A model generated the notes under the pieces. The model made no database searches. It saw only the letters and a program-made list of their open reading frames with translations, and had not been told where the DNA came from. From Myxococcus stipitatus (GTDB lineage Bacteria > Myxococcota > Myxococcia > Myxococcales > Myxococcaceae): DNA of 64,000 bases. The position numbers and the translations under genes were made by a program. Below are positions 8,435 to 17,487 of this stretch, one piece after another. Position 1 is the stretch's first letter. Each line of letters begins with the position of its first letter. The stretch spans positions 1,488,001 to 1,552,000 of the forward strand of contig NZ_CP102770.1 of NCBI RefSeq assembly GCF_038561935.1. Reading direction: 5' to 3'.

Positions 8435-9640
8435 ATGCCGTTCGACGCACCAGTGGACCCACTCACGGGGATGCCGGCGGCCCGCTTCGGGCTGTACCTG
8501 CACTTCCCCTACTGCCTCGCGAAGTGCCCGTACTGCGACTTCGCCGTGGCCGTCGCGCGCCAGGTCCCCGAGGAGCGCTACGCCAACGCCATCCTCGCGG
8601 AGCTCGACGCGCGGCTCGCCGCCTCCCCCGAGCTGCGCACGAAGCCCCTGGAGTCCATCTTCCTGGGCGGCGGCACGCCCTCCCTCTGGCATCCCCGCTA
8701 CGTCGCCCAGGTGCTCGACGGCATCGCCGCGAGGATGTCGGTCTCCCCCGGCGCCGAGGTCTCCCTGGAGGGCAACCCGGAGCGAGCGGACGCGGAGCGC
8801 TTCGCGGGCTATCGCTCCGCGGGCATCCACCGGCTGTCCCTGGGCGTGCAGTCCTTCCAACCACGGACGCTCAAGGCCCTCGGGCGCGCGCACGACGCGG
8901 CGCAGGTCGAGCTCGCCGTCTCCCTGGCCCGCCGCGCGGACTTCCCCGTGGTGTCCATGGACTTCATCTACGGCGTCCACGGCCAGAGCGTGGCCGAGGT
9001 CGAGGAGGACGCGAAGCGCGCCGTCGCCCTGGCCCCGGAGCACCTGTCCACCTATGCGCTGACCGTGGAGCGAGAGGTGCTGGCCGTCGACACGCCCCTC
9101 TCGAAGCAGCTCAAGCGCGGCGAGTTGGAGCTCCCCTCCGACGAAGACGTGGTCTCCATGGCGCAGGTGGTGCGAGACGTCTACGGCGCCGCGGGCCTGC
9201 GCCGCTACGAGGTCTCCAACCACGCGCGCGAGGGCTTCAGCTCGCGGCACAACGCCCTCTACTGGACCGGGGGCGAGTACCTGGCGCTGGGCGTGGGGGC
9301 CACGGGCATGCTGCTGACGCCCTCGCCGTCCCGCTACGTCAACGTGCGAAGCCCGGAGAAGTACCTGACCGAGGTGGAGTCGGGCCGGCTGCCGGAGGAA
9401 GGGCGTGAGGCGCTGGGGGCCGGGGAGCTGTTCGCGGAGCGGCTGGCGATGGGGCTGCGCCTGGTCTCGGGCGTGGACTGGGAGGCCGTGTGCGAGCGGT
9501 ATGGGCAGCCGGTCGCGCCCCGGCGAGCGGAGGTGGCGAGGCTGGTGGAGCACGGCTTCGCGACGCTGACGGGCGGACGGTTGGCCTTGACGGAGAAGGG
9601 CGCGGATGTGCACAGCGCCGTCTGTGCGCGGCTGCTGTAG
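8435..9640 (+). CDS. hemW: HemW, heme chaperone / radical SAM protein
   Basis: A 401-residue radical SAM protein of the HemN/HemW superfamily. The iron-sulfur motif is CLAKCPYC followed by DF, the form usual for HemW. GGGTPS and SLGVQSF follow, and the C-terminal part has the HNALYW segment. HemW proteins bind heme and help deliver it to respiratory enzymes; many are misannotated as coproporphyrinogen oxidases. I prefer ATG 8435 over an upstream TTG at 8426 because the AAAGG ribosome site at 8420-8424 is correctly spaced for the ATG. It lies 13 bp after the coiled-coil gene, so co-transcription is plausible. Confidence 0.9.
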   Translation: MPFDAPVDPLTGMPAARFGLYLHFPYCLAKCPYCDFAVAVARQVPEERYANAILAELDARLAASPELRTKPLESIFLGGGTPSLWHPRYVAQVLDGIAARMSVSPGAEVSLEGNPERADAERFAGYRSAGIHRLSLGVQSFQPRTLKALGRAHDAAQVELAVSLARRADFPVVSMDFIYGVHGQSVAEVEEDAKRAVALAPEHLSTYALTVEREVLAVDTPLSKQLKRGELELPSDEDVVSMAQVVRDVYGAAGLRRYEVSNHAREGFSSRHNALYWTGGEYLALGVGATGMLLTPSPSRYVNVRSPEKYLTEVESGRLPEEGREALGAGELFAERLAMGLRLVSGVDWEAVCERYGQPVAPRRAEVARLVEHGFATLTGGRLALTEKGADVHSAVCARLL

Positions 9641-9676
9641 TCCCGCGGCGCGCGTGCGAAGGACTTCGAGGAAGCT

Positions 9677-10489
9677 ATGAGCAAGTGGATGTTGTGGATG
9701 TTGCTGACCTTGCTGACGGGCAGTCCGTTGGTGTCCTTGGTCCTGGTCATCATCATCATCTTCGTGGCGGACCGCTTCACGTGGCGGCTGTTGCCCAGCC
9801 CGGTGCGCATGTTCAAGCGCTTCCAGCGCGCGGGGGAGCTGGCGGGAACCATCCTCACCAACCCGCATGAGCGCCGCGCGCGCCACGAGCTGGCGGACAT
9901 CCGCGTGGAGCAGAAGCGCTACGCGGAAGCGGTGGACATCCTCAAGCCCAACCTGGAAGCCGGCGACGACGACGTGGAGACGCTGTTCCTCCTGGGCGTG
10001 GCGTACCTGGGCGCGGGTGACGCCCGGCGCGGAGAGCTGCTGCTGGACGAGGCCGCGAAGCTGGACGCCGACTACCGGCAGGGCGCCATCGACCTGGAGC
10101 GAGGCCGCTTCCGGCTGAAGCGCGGAGAAGTGAAGCCCGCCATCGAGTCGCTGGAGCGCTTCTGCGCCACGCGGCTGGGGACGGTGGAGGGGCGCTACCT
10201 GCTCGCCAAGGCGCTCGCGAAGGATGGGCGCGGCGCGGACGCGAAGCGCGTGCGGGACCTGGCCTGGAACGAGTACGTGGCGGCCCCGGGCTTCCAGCGT
10301 CGCCGCGAGCGCCGGTGGGCCTGGCTGTCCCGGCCCAGCCGTCCGCTCACCTACGCGGCGGTGCTCGCGGTGGTGCTGGGCACGGGCGCGGCGGTGGCGA
10401 ACTCGATGGGCCTGTTCTCACCGCGCTCGAACCCCCACGCCCCCTACGACGGCCGAGGCGGCCCGCCCTCGGCCTCCGAGTGGGAGTGA
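9677..10489 (+). CDS. TPR membrane protein of unknown function
   Basis: A 270-residue protein with an N-terminal hydrophobic region (residues about 4-31), a central helical-repeat region with TPR character (about 60-200), and a second membrane segment (about 222-242) followed by a short hydrophilic tail. The ribosome site GAGGAAG precedes ATG 9677. TPRs mediate protein-protein contacts, so this may be a membrane-anchored assembly or scaffold protein. It follows hemW after 36 bp, possibly in the same transcript. No specific function is visible. Confidence 0.8.
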   Translation: MSKWMLWMLLTLLTGSPLVSLVLVIIIIFVADRFTWRLLPSPVRMFKRFQRAGELAGTILTNPHERRARHELADIRVEQKRYAEAVDILKPNLEAGDDDVETLFLLGVAYLGAGDARRGELLLDEAAKLDADYRQGAIDLERGRFRLKRGEVKPAIESLERFCATRLGTVEGRYLLAKALAKDGRGADAKRVRDLAWNEYVAAPGFQRRRERRWAWLSRPSRPLTYAAVLAVVLGTGAAVANSMGLFSPRSNPHAPYDGRGGPPSASEWE

Positions 10490-10716
10490 GAGGGTATTCC
10501 CGGGGCCCGGCCGCCGGATGTCTGGTTTGACGCGGCCAGGCCCCAAGCCCCTGTCTCAGTCGAAGCAAGCCACGCCGCAGTACGGCTTGCTCAGATTGCC
10601 ATTGGGTGCGGTGGGAGCACTCGCCCGCGCTGGCGCGCGTGACTGGACAGTGGGTGTGAGTGAGGGCGTAGGCTCCGGGTGTCGTTCTCCCCGCGGACAC
10701 AACAGAGGCTCACACC
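10490..10716. other. 227-bp intergenic region with hairpin
   Basis: No credible gene is present. An 8-bp perfect inverted repeat (AGCAAGCC / GGCTTGCT, 10564-10591, 12-nt loop) could end the hemW/TPR transcript. The remainder presumably holds the promoter of the gene at 10717; I see no clear -35/-10 pair. Confidence 0.5.
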
Positions 10717-12261
10717 ATGTTCCCCTCTCCGTCGCAGGTTCTCCGACAGCGTGAGGGATTGCTCGCCGACACGCCTTTTCCCCTGCTGCTGCACGCGCTG
10801 ATGGTGGAGGAGCGCACGTGCACGCTGGAGCTGAAGGTGCGTCAGCGCGAGAAGCGCATCCTCATCGAGGAAGGCTCTCCGGTGGCGTGCCAGTCCAACC
10901 TCCTGCACGAGACGCTGGGGAAGTTCCTGGTGGAGAAGGGGCGGCTGACGGAGGCGGACTACCAGAAGTCGCTGTCGGAGAGCGTGTCCTCGGGCATGCA
11001 GATGGGGAGCCTGCTGGTGCAGAAGGGGCTCATCAGCCCGTTCGATTTGTACAAGCAGCTCCAGGCGAACCTGGCGCACAAGCTCCTGGACTGCTTCCGC
11101 TGGGTGGACGCGAAGTACCGCCTCATCGCGGACGCGGAGACCCCCGACGCGAGCGTGCGCACCAACACCGCGCAGCTCATCCTGACGGGCGTGGAGGGCG
11201 TGATGCCCTTCGACGCGGTGGCCACCCACTTCACCTTCACGGATGAACGAAGGTTCGGACAGATGCCCGGCGTGGAGGCCGGACCCAAGCTGTCCTCCAA
11301 GGACGCGCGCCTGTTGCAGCAGCTGCGTCAGCGCCCCACGTTCAACGAGCTGCTGGAGCGCACGGGCTTCGACATGGAGACGGTGCTGCGGCGCCTGTAT
11401 GCGCTCTGCCTCCTGGGCGTGGCGGGCTTCGTCGAGGACGTGGACGCGCGGGCGGCGGAGGTGGCCGCGCGTGCCGTGGCTCCGGCGCCCGTGCCCGTCG
11501 TCGCGGAACCACCTCCCGCCGAGCCCCTCGCCGCCAAGGGCACCCCCTTCTCCGACGAGGACGTGAGCGCGCGAGATGCCCTCGTGTCGGCCTTCCTCGC
11601 GCACCGGAGCAAGGACCCGTTCGCGCTGCTGGAGGTCCCCGAGGACGTGCAGCCCCTGCCGCTGCGCCGGGCCTTCCTCGCGTGGGCGGAGCGCTTCTCG
11701 CCCCTGCGCTTCCAGACGCCCGAGCTCAAGGAGAAGGCGGAGGCGCTGCTGGCCGCCTACGCGAAGGCCTACGGGAGTCTGTCGGATGCGGAACAGAACG
11801 CCCTCTGGCGAAAGCGCCGCGCGGCGCACCGGGAGAAGGAGCGGGCCGCCACAGGACGCCCCAGCACCGCCGAGCAGTTCCGCATCCGGACAGACCTCCT
11901 GGACGCGACCACCCAGTTCGAGGAGGCCCGCCGCCGCCTGGCAGCCGGCAACCCCTCGGGCGCGTTCGAGTACCTCGAGTACGCCTGCGACATCGAGCCC
12001 AAGCCCCTGCATCACGCCTGGCGGGCCTGGGCGCGCTACCTCATGAAGCCCGAGGCGCACGGCCGCCTGGCCCTCCAGGAGCTCCAGGAGGTGGTCCGCC
12101 AGGAGCCCGCGCTCGAGGAGGGCTGGGCCTTCCTGGGCGAGGTGGCTCAAGGCGAGGGGCAGACGGGCCTGGCCGAGGAGTCCTTCCGCAAGGCCTTCAA
12201 GCTCAACCCCAAGAACCGCCGCTACGTGGACCTCATCCAGCAGCTCGCCCGGCGCCGCTGA
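10717..12261 (+). CDS. DUF4388 (PatA-like) protein with degenerate J-domain and TPR tail
   Basis: A 514-residue protein. Residues about 1-135 match the DUF4388/PatA N-terminal domain common in myxobacterial regulators (REKRILIEEGSPVACQSN, then HETLGKFLVEKGRLTEADY). The middle segment from about residue 300 (DPFALLEVPEDVQPLPLRRA) has the helix pattern of a DnaJ J-domain, but the HPD triad is replaced by SPL, so it should not stimulate Hsp70 in the usual way. The C-terminal 130 residues form TPR-like helices. This looks like an adaptor protein. The partner is unknown. Confidence 0.75.
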   Translation: MFPSPSQVLRQREGLLADTPFPLLLHALMVEERTCTLELKVRQREKRILIEEGSPVACQSNLLHETLGKFLVEKGRLTEADYQKSLSESVSSGMQMGSLLVQKGLISPFDLYKQLQANLAHKLLDCFRWVDAKYRLIADAETPDASVRTNTAQLILTGVEGVMPFDAVATHFTFTDERRFGQMPGVEAGPKLSSKDARLLQQLRQRPTFNELLERTGFDMETVLRRLYALCLLGVAGFVEDVDARAAEVAARAVAPAPVPVVAEPPPAEPLAAKGTPFSDEDVSARDALVSAFLAHRSKDPFALLEVPEDVQPLPLRRAFLAWAERFSPLRFQTPELKEKAEALLAAYAKAYGSLSDAEQNALWRKRRAAHREKERAATGRPSTAEQFRIRTDLLDATTQFEEARRRLAAGNPSGAFEYLEYACDIEPKPLHHAWRAWARYLMKPEAHGRLALQELQEVVRQEPALEEGWAFLGEVAQGEGQTGLAEESFRKAFKLNPKNRRYVDLIQQLARRR

Positions 12262-12538
12262 CCCGCTCCGAGCCCCGCTGCGGGCTGGCCTCGTGCGTCA
12301 GCTGTTTTTTCAGCGCCTGAGAGTTGACCCAGGGCCTTATCGGTCATGTGGCCGACGGGGGCGTTTCTCGCGCGGATTCTTGCTTAAGAGAGGGGATGCT
12401 TCATGCCTGGGACAACGGTTCTCGCTGATTTCACCCCGGGAGGAGAAACCCGGAGGTGGTGATCCGCGAGACTGGATTGTCAGTGTAACTTCGTTGGCGC
12501 ACAGGGGGTATTACTTGCTGTCCCTCATGCGAGGCCGG
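12262..12538. other. 277-bp region upstream of the first pilin cassette
   Basis: No gene is visible. A short stem (AGCCC / GGGCT near 12271-12286) and a T6 run at 12304-12309 may end the preceding gene. Closer to the cassette, GGGGGTATTACTTGCT (about 12505-12520) has GG and GC ten bases apart, a poor sigma-54-like match. I cannot assign a promoter with confidence. Confidence 0.35.
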
Positions 12539-13330
12539 ATGAACTCCCGCACCACAGCGACCCAGTCAGGACAGGCCGCGGTGGAATCCGCCATTGTCCT
12601 GCCGCTCTTCGTCTTCCTCATCCTGGGCACGCTCCAGATTGGCCTGATGCACCAGGCGCGGCTGCTGACCAAGTACGCCGCCTACAAGGCCGTGCGAGCG
12701 GGCTCGCTCCACAACGCCAACGTGAAGACGATGGAGGCCGCGGCGCTCGCGGTGCTCCTGCCCATCCTGGGCACCCGGGCCTCCGGGGCGGGCGGCATCG
12801 AGTACGTCCGGCCGGTGGGCAGCGCCAGCGAGTTCGAGACCAAGTTCAACGAGCTGAAGTCCAACGAGATGCCCGGGGTGAACCTCAAGTACGCCGAGGT
12901 CACCGTCTGCGGCCCCACCCAGGAGGAGATTTCCGGGAGCAGTGGCGAGCTCGACTTCGACGACCCGAAGAACACGACGCCCAGCGGCTGGAAGGAGAAC
13001 CACAAGACCAAGCTCCGCATCCAGGTGACGCTCAACTACCGGCTCGTCATCCCCTTCGCGGACTGGGTCATCTACCAGGCGGCGCGCGGCCGCGAGATTC
13101 CGATGCAGCTGCGCATGGGCAAGATCAAGGCCCAGGAGCAGGCGAAGACGTCCGGCCGCCGCTTCGGTGGCGCCGCCACGGGCGAGGGCCCCTACGAGAG
13201 CGCCGCCGGCCAGGGCATCTACATCATGCCCATCCGCGCTACGTACACCATGCGGATGCAGTCCAACTTCTACCTGGGCGCCAACGCCCTTCCTGGGAGC
13301 AACGTATGCGTCTTCCCGTTCTCCTACTGA
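12539..13330 (+). CDS. TadE-like pseudopilin, cassette A
   Basis: A 263-residue protein with a type IV pilin-like N-terminus: SGQAAVES, with Gly11 as the -1 residue and Glu16 at +5, followed by a hydrophobic helix (residues about 17-38, LPLFVFLILG). This fits cleavage by a TadV-type prepilin peptidase. The ectodomain of about 220 residues is far larger than in classical TadE. The start at ATG 12539 follows a GAGG site; an upstream ATG at 12527 lacks one. The 3' end overlaps the next gene by 25 bp, as in cassette B. It likely initiates or caps a Tad-type pilus. No assembly genes are adjacent. Confidence 0.82.
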   Translation: MNSRTTATQSGQAAVESAIVLPLFVFLILGTLQIGLMHQARLLTKYAAYKAVRAGSLHNANVKTMEAAALAVLLPILGTRASGAGGIEYVRPVGSASEFETKFNELKSNEMPGVNLKYAEVTVCGPTQEEISGSSGELDFDDPKNTTPSGWKENHKTKLRIQVTLNYRLVIPFADWVIYQAARGREIPMQLRMGKIKAQEQAKTSGRRFGGAATGEGPYESAAGQGIYIMPIRATYTMRMQSNFYLGANALPGSNVCVFPFSY

Positions 13331-14874
13331 GCCGGACGCGGCGCCGCCGCACCCAGCGAGGGCAGGCCATCGTCCTCGGGTCGCTGTCCTTCCTGGTGCT
13401 CGCGTTGATGGTGACGCTGAGCTTCAACCTGAGCCACGCGCTCCGTCAGAAGATGACGCTGCAGCAGCACAGCGACACGCTGTCGTACTCCATGGCGGTC
13501 CTGGAGGCGCGCGCGCTCAACTACTACGCGGTCAGCAACCGGGCCATCGCCAGCTCCTACGTGGCGATGAACAGCCTGCACGCGTACATGTCCGCGGCCA
13601 GCATCACCGGCCAGATGATGCGCGCGTCCTCCAAGAACTTCCAGATGATCGCCATCCAGGAGTTCGCGCTGTGCGCCGCCTGCTATTTCATGTGCGACCA
13701 CTGCGAGCACTTCGCGGAGGCGCTCAAGATCAGCCAGGACTTCAACAAGGCCGGCAAGGACTACGACGACAAGGTCCAGGGCTTCGAGTCGAACTTCAAC
13801 TCGGCCATGGAGGGCCTGGACCTGATGGTGGACAACATCCACACGGCCCAGAAGGAGGTCCACGAGAAGACGCTCCAGGCCGTGAAGGATGGCCGCAGCC
13901 ACGGGCTGGCCCAGCTGAAGGCCTACACCGCGCCCAACGCCAGCGAGCTCGTGGCCGCCGTGGGCTCCATCAACGCCAACGAGTTCAACTGCGCGGTGGA
14001 CGGGATGGAGTGCCAGGGCAGCGTGGGCAACAGCTCGCCGGAGGCTCGCGCGAAGGTGATGACGGAGGTCGCCAACGCGACGCGCGCCAAGTGGGCGGCG
14101 AACCGCGAGACCGGCGGCTTCGGCTCCCCCACGAACCTTCCCAAGTACCTCAACTCCCAGTTCTTCCAGGAGCTGGATGACATCCCGGGGAACGAGGGGC
14201 AGCGCATGGTCAGCGGCGTGCGCGGCACGGCCAAGACGGTGAAGGAGGAAGGCGCCGTCTCCGGAGGACAGTCGTCCGACAACACGGGCGCCAAGGTGGC
14301 GGCGCAGGACGAGGGGCGCATCTTCCACCAGTGGAAGGACGGCGCGTTTCTGTCCCCGTTCAAGTCCCGGGTGTGGAGCGACGAGGGCGGAGGCGACCAC
14401 GTGGGCGACGGCGCGCACTCCGGCCAGCACCGCTTCGAGGGCGTCAACGCACGCGCGCTCACCAGCTGCGCGGGCTCCGGCAACTGCTTCATGAAGTTCC
14501 GCGCCAACCCGGACCCCAAGCGGGACTGGGGCCAGCCGCGCGTCTACAGCTACCTGTCGATGCCCTTCCGCGTGGGAGACACGAAGCGGGCGCCCTGGGA
14601 GCTCAACTCGTCGGCGCAGGTGCGCTTCACCCACGGCCAGCAGGGCGAGGGCAGCCTCACCGTCGCGGCGACGGAGGGCGCGGCCATGTCCAAGTCGCTC
14701 GTCTACTACCACCGCTTCGGCAACCTCGGCTGGAAGGAGGCCCCCAACCTCTTCGCGCCGTACTGGCGCGCCAAGCTGCATCCCTTCACGAAGGGAGATG
14801 CCCAGGAGGTGCTGGACGCCGCGGGCAACTCCGAGGGCTCCCAGATGTCTCAAGTGGAGGGGGTGGCGCTGTGA
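13306..14874 (+). CDS. TadG-like pilus protein, cassette A
   Basis: A 522-residue protein with the N-terminal Tad/TadG signature (QRGQAIVLGSLSFLVLALM, membrane helix about residues 22-42) and a large exported domain. Unlike its neighbours it lacks Glu at +5 after the Gly, so it probably stays uncleaved, as TadG proteins do. The ectodomain has several Cys pairs (CAACYFMCDHC near residue 124). The start overlaps the TadE-like gene by 25 bp; it ends in a GTGA overlap with the next gene. The N-terminal 100 codons are almost identical to the cassette B homologue, whereas the central ectodomain is strongly diverged. Confidence 0.8.
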   Translation: MRLPVLLLSRTRRRRTQRGQAIVLGSLSFLVLALMVTLSFNLSHALRQKMTLQQHSDTLSYSMAVLEARALNYYAVSNRAIASSYVAMNSLHAYMSAASITGQMMRASSKNFQMIAIQEFALCAACYFMCDHCEHFAEALKISQDFNKAGKDYDDKVQGFESNFNSAMEGLDLMVDNIHTAQKEVHEKTLQAVKDGRSHGLAQLKAYTAPNASELVAAVGSINANEFNCAVDGMECQGSVGNSSPEARAKVMTEVANATRAKWAANRETGGFGSPTNLPKYLNSQFFQELDDIPGNEGQRMVSGVRGTAKTVKEEGAVSGGQSSDNTGAKVAAQDEGRIFHQWKDGAFLSPFKSRVWSDEGGGDHVGDGAHSGQHRFEGVNARALTSCAGSGNCFMKFRANPDPKRDWGQPRVYSYLSMPFRVGDTKRAPWELNSSAQVRFTHGQQGEGSLTVAATEGAAMSKSLVYYHRFGNLGWKEAPNLFAPYWRAKLHPFTKGDAQEVLDAAGNSEGSQMSQVEGVAL

Positions 14875-15980
14875 GGACTTCCCGACATCGTTCCCAGCGC
14901 GGCGCCGCGGCGGTGGAGACGGCGCTGTGCATGCTCGTCATCATCCCCGTCTTCATGTACGCGCTCTTCCTGGACGACCTCCTCCGGCATGCCCTGGATG
15001 GTCAGGAGACCGCGCTCACCACCGCGTGGGACTTCGCCGTCCAGGACTACGCCAAGAAGGCGAGCGGTCAGTCCTTCAGCGGCTTCAGCGAGGCCCAGCA
15101 CTACGCCCGCCTCATGTACTGCGACCACGAGTCGGGACTGGACAGCTTCGGCCCTGGCAACGGGCCCGAGTGTGACAACGACGAGGGACACCACCAGGAG
15201 CTGTCCGCGCATGCCTGCTGGCTCAACCCGGGCGCGCAGCAGGTGCAGTGCACGCTGAACCAGGGCGACCCCAACGCGGGCGGAGGCGGTGGTCCCGTCG
15301 GCGCCTACAACGTGACGCTGCACCAGTCGTACATGGACCAGTTCAGCAAGGGCGGCATCATCCGCTGCTCGGCGCGGCTGGGTGTGCAGAACTACCTGCT
15401 GCCCAAGAGCTTCCTCCAGGACTTCAGCCAGGTGGGGCTCGCGCGGCAGACGATGCGCCGCGCGGACGGCGTCCACAACAACGCGCAGGGCAGCGGAGAT
15501 CTGCAGGACGACCCGCGCGGGCTCGAGGGCAATGTCTACCTGCTGCCCTGGGAGCGCATCGCCATCGTCACCGACACCTGGGCGCTGACCAAGGAGCAGA
15601 AGGTGGAGCGCGGCACGAAGGACGGCGACGAGGAGGGCCTCTACGTGCGCGTGGCCCAGGTCTACAAGAACCAGGACAACTCGGGCTACACCCAGATGAC
15701 CTCGCCCGCCGAGGCCTTCGTCAACGAGGCGACCCAGGAAGTGCTCAGCCCCGACGTCGCGCTGGACCAGATGGACCCGGGTGACGACCCGCGCGAGCCC
15801 AGCCTCTCCATCGTCCCGTTCCCGGAGAGCGGCGGGCCGAAGCAGGACGTGGAGCAGTACGGCAGCAGCGCCAGCTACTTCAACAGCGAGTGGCGTGACT
15901 GGGATGCCGACAACAACGAGGCCACCCACAACGCCCGGGGGAACAACTACCTGGGCTGCTCTTCTCCGGAGAGCTGCTGA
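14871..15980 (+). CDS. Second TadE-like pseudopilin, cassette A
   Basis: A 369-residue protein with a second pseudopilin N-terminus, RGAAAVETALC (Gly11 at -1, Glu16 at +5), and hydrophobic helix about residues 17-38. The ectodomain of about 330 residues has conserved cysteines and a stretch of Asp/Asn-rich sequence. It starts with GTG 14871, overlapping the TadG-like stop codon by 4 bp, and ends in TGATG with the next gene. Its pairing with the other pseudopilins and Flp suggests it is a minor pilin of a Tad-like fibre. Confidence 0.8.
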   Translation: MRTSRHRSQRGAAAVETALCMLVIIPVFMYALFLDDLLRHALDGQETALTTAWDFAVQDYAKKASGQSFSGFSEAQHYARLMYCDHESGLDSFGPGNGPECDNDEGHHQELSAHACWLNPGAQQVQCTLNQGDPNAGGGGGPVGAYNVTLHQSYMDQFSKGGIIRCSARLGVQNYLLPKSFLQDFSQVGLARQTMRRADGVHNNAQGSGDLQDDPRGLEGNVYLLPWERIAIVTDTWALTKEQKVERGTKDGDEEGLYVRVAQVYKNQDNSGYTQMTSPAEAFVNEATQEVLSPDVALDQMDPGDDPREPSLSIVPFPESGGPKQDVEQYGSSASYFNSEWRDWDADNNEATHNARGNNYLGCSSPESC

Positions 15981-16828
15981 TGCCTTCCTCGTCGAGCCTG
16001 GTCATTCGGGTCCCCGCGCTGCTGTTCTCCGTCGCGGTGGTGGGCGCGTTGATTGGCTTTACCTGGGAGGGGGCTGTCTATGGCAAGCGCGCGGTCTCGG
16101 AGGAGTGGTCTCCGCCGCCGTCGCTGGATGATGCGCCCGAGGCGAAGGCCGCGCGCACTCCCGAGGAGGACGCGGCGCTGAAGCGGGCGCTGGTGCACTT
16201 CCCCGCGTACCCCAGGGCCAGCCGCGCGGAGCTGCTCGCGGTGGACTACCTGGGGCCGGACGTGCCCATCGCGGTGGCGTGGTTCAGCACGCAGGACACG
16301 CCCGAGCAGGTGCTGTCGCACTACGAGAAGGTGCTCCTGGACAAGGGGCTGCCGGTGCTCGGGGAGCGCCATGGCGTCAACGGCGGGTGGGTGGGCTACT
16401 GGAGCCCGGCGAAGGAGGAGATGCGGCTCATCTCCGTGCTGGCGCAGGGCGGGGAGACGCTGGGCTTCGTGTCCGCGGGCCAGGTGGGGCCGCTGCTCAA
16501 GCGCGCGTCGAGCGTGCCCGCGTGGATGCCGCTGCCGGCGGAGCTGAGTGAGCCGGTGACGCTCTCCTTCAACATGGAGGGGGCCTCGCACCACGTGGTC
16601 GCCGGCAAGCTGCCGGAGGGGACTCCCACGGAAGTCGGAGCGCGCTACCGCGAGCTGCTCACCCAGAAGGGCTGGGAGGTGGGCGCGGTGGAGCAGGTGG
16701 ACGTGGGCGGAATCGCCTTCGAGGTGATTCGCGGCACCACGCTGGGGCGGGCCACGGTGCGTCCGCGCCTGCCCGAGCCGGGCGTCGAGGTTCAACTCTC
16801 ACTGCTCCAGCGAGGAGCCACGCCGTGA
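15980..16828 (+). CDS. Anchored protein unique to pilin cassette A, unknown function
   Basis: A 282-residue protein with one N-terminal membrane helix (residues about 8-28) and an exported region. Two similar segments can be seen, each with a Y..L...G(L/W) pattern (QVLSHYEKVLLDKGLPVL near 113-130 and VGARYRELLTQKGWEV near 216-231), suggesting a duplicated alpha/beta domain. It is translationally coupled on both sides (TGATG before, GTGA after). Cassette B has no counterpart. I recognise no family; a role in fibre assembly or surface retention is inference from position only. Confidence 0.7.
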   Translation: MPSSSSLVIRVPALLFSVAVVGALIGFTWEGAVYGKRAVSEEWSPPPSLDDAPEAKAARTPEEDAALKRALVHFPAYPRASRAELLAVDYLGPDVPIAVAWFSTQDTPEQVLSHYEKVLLDKGLPVLGERHGVNGGWVGYWSPAKEEMRLISVLAQGGETLGFVSAGQVGPLLKRASSVPAWMPLPAELSEPVTLSFNMEGASHHVVAGKLPEGTPTEVGARYRELLTQKGWEVGAVEQVDVGGIAFEVIRGTTLGRATVRPRLPEPGVEVQLSLLQRGATP

Positions 16829-17037
16829 AAGACGTGAAGGGTCAGGTCATGGCGAAGACTTCCAGCAACCTCCGAGGCAGCCGCGCGCGCGGGCAGTCGA
16901 TGGTGGAGTACGCCATCATCACCTCCGCGCTGATGGGCTTCACCGTGATGGGCTGGCCGTTCCTGGTGCAGTTGCTCAACGCGCTGCACAAGTACTTCAA
17001 CTCCATCTACTACGTGATTCAGTCTCCCATCCCGTAG
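16825..17037 (+). CDS. flp: Flp-family type IVb pilin, cassette A
   Basis: A small pilin of 70 residues from GTG 16825 (a second possible start is ATG 16849, 8 codons later, with a GAAGG site). The leader ends RARG (Gly23) and the mature chain begins QSMVEYA. Glu at +5 followed by Tyr is the hallmark of Flp/Tad pilins. The predicted mature pilin is 47 residues, mostly one hydrophobic helix plus an IYYVIQSPIP tail. It is 42/47 identical to the cassette B pilin. Tad pilins form thin adhesive fibres or contact-dependent killing machines. Confidence 0.88.
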   Translation: MKDVKGQVMAKTSSNLRGSRARGQSMVEYAIITSALMGFTVMGWPFLVQLLNALHKYFNSIYYVIQSPIP

Positions 17038-17104
17038 GCAGGGACCGTCAGGCGGGCTTCACTTCTGGCTCGGGCGGTCCGGCGGCGTGTGCTCGCGCTG
17101 GAGG

Positions 17105-17314
17105 ATGAGTGGGACGGCGTATGCGGATGACGCGAACCGGCTGCTGACGGGCGTGGACGCGGCCGTGAAGCGCGAGTTCGAGCGGGATGTCTTCGGCAAC
17201 AGCCTGGTGGAGCGCCTGGATGGGCGGAAGCGGACGCCCGAAGGCCCCGAGCGGGTCGTGACCTGGCTCGAGTCCCTCGGCGTTCGCATCACCGAAGTCT
17301 GCTCCCGAGGGTGA
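17105..17314 (+). CDS. Possible small protein between the pilin cassettes
   Basis: A 69-residue reading frame (MSGTAYADDANRLLTGVDAA start) with strong G/C preference at third codon positions, consistent with real coding. GGAGG abuts the ATG, which is poor spacing; a GTG at 17087 is an alternative start. It is hydrophilic, with no signal peptide or recognised family. Its stop codon runs into an 8-bp hairpin. It could be a regulator of the cassettes or a remnant of a third cassette. Confidence 0.4.
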   Translation: MSGTAYADDANRLLTGVDAAVKREFERDVFGNSLVERLDGRKRTPEGPERVVTWLESLGVRITEVCSRG

Positions 17315-17335
17315 TCGTCACGACGGTGTGACGAT
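17314..17335 (+). terminator. Perfect 8-bp hairpin after the small ORF
   Basis: ATCGTCAC / GTGACGAT around a 6-nt loop, directly after a stop codon and before the promoter region of pilin cassette B. There is no T-run after it, so it could be a Rho-aided terminator or an operator. Confidence 0.45.
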
Positions 17336-17487
17336 TCAGGCCCGCTGAGTGGTCTTACGTGTTTCCCGCCAGACATTGTTTCAGTGCGACGCGTCTCGTG
17401 GGTTCCCACCAGACCGTGCCTGTATTTCTTTCAGCGCCACCGTGAAGAATGTACAGAGCAGCCCTCTGTAATTCCTTACTCCGGGTG

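Noticed and set aside
8435-9640. Oxygen-independent coproporphyrinogen III oxidase (HemN)
   Set aside because: The protein is about 400 residues with CxxxCxxCDF and the HNALYW segment, the form of HemW. HemN is longer and carries an extra Cys and N-terminal extension.
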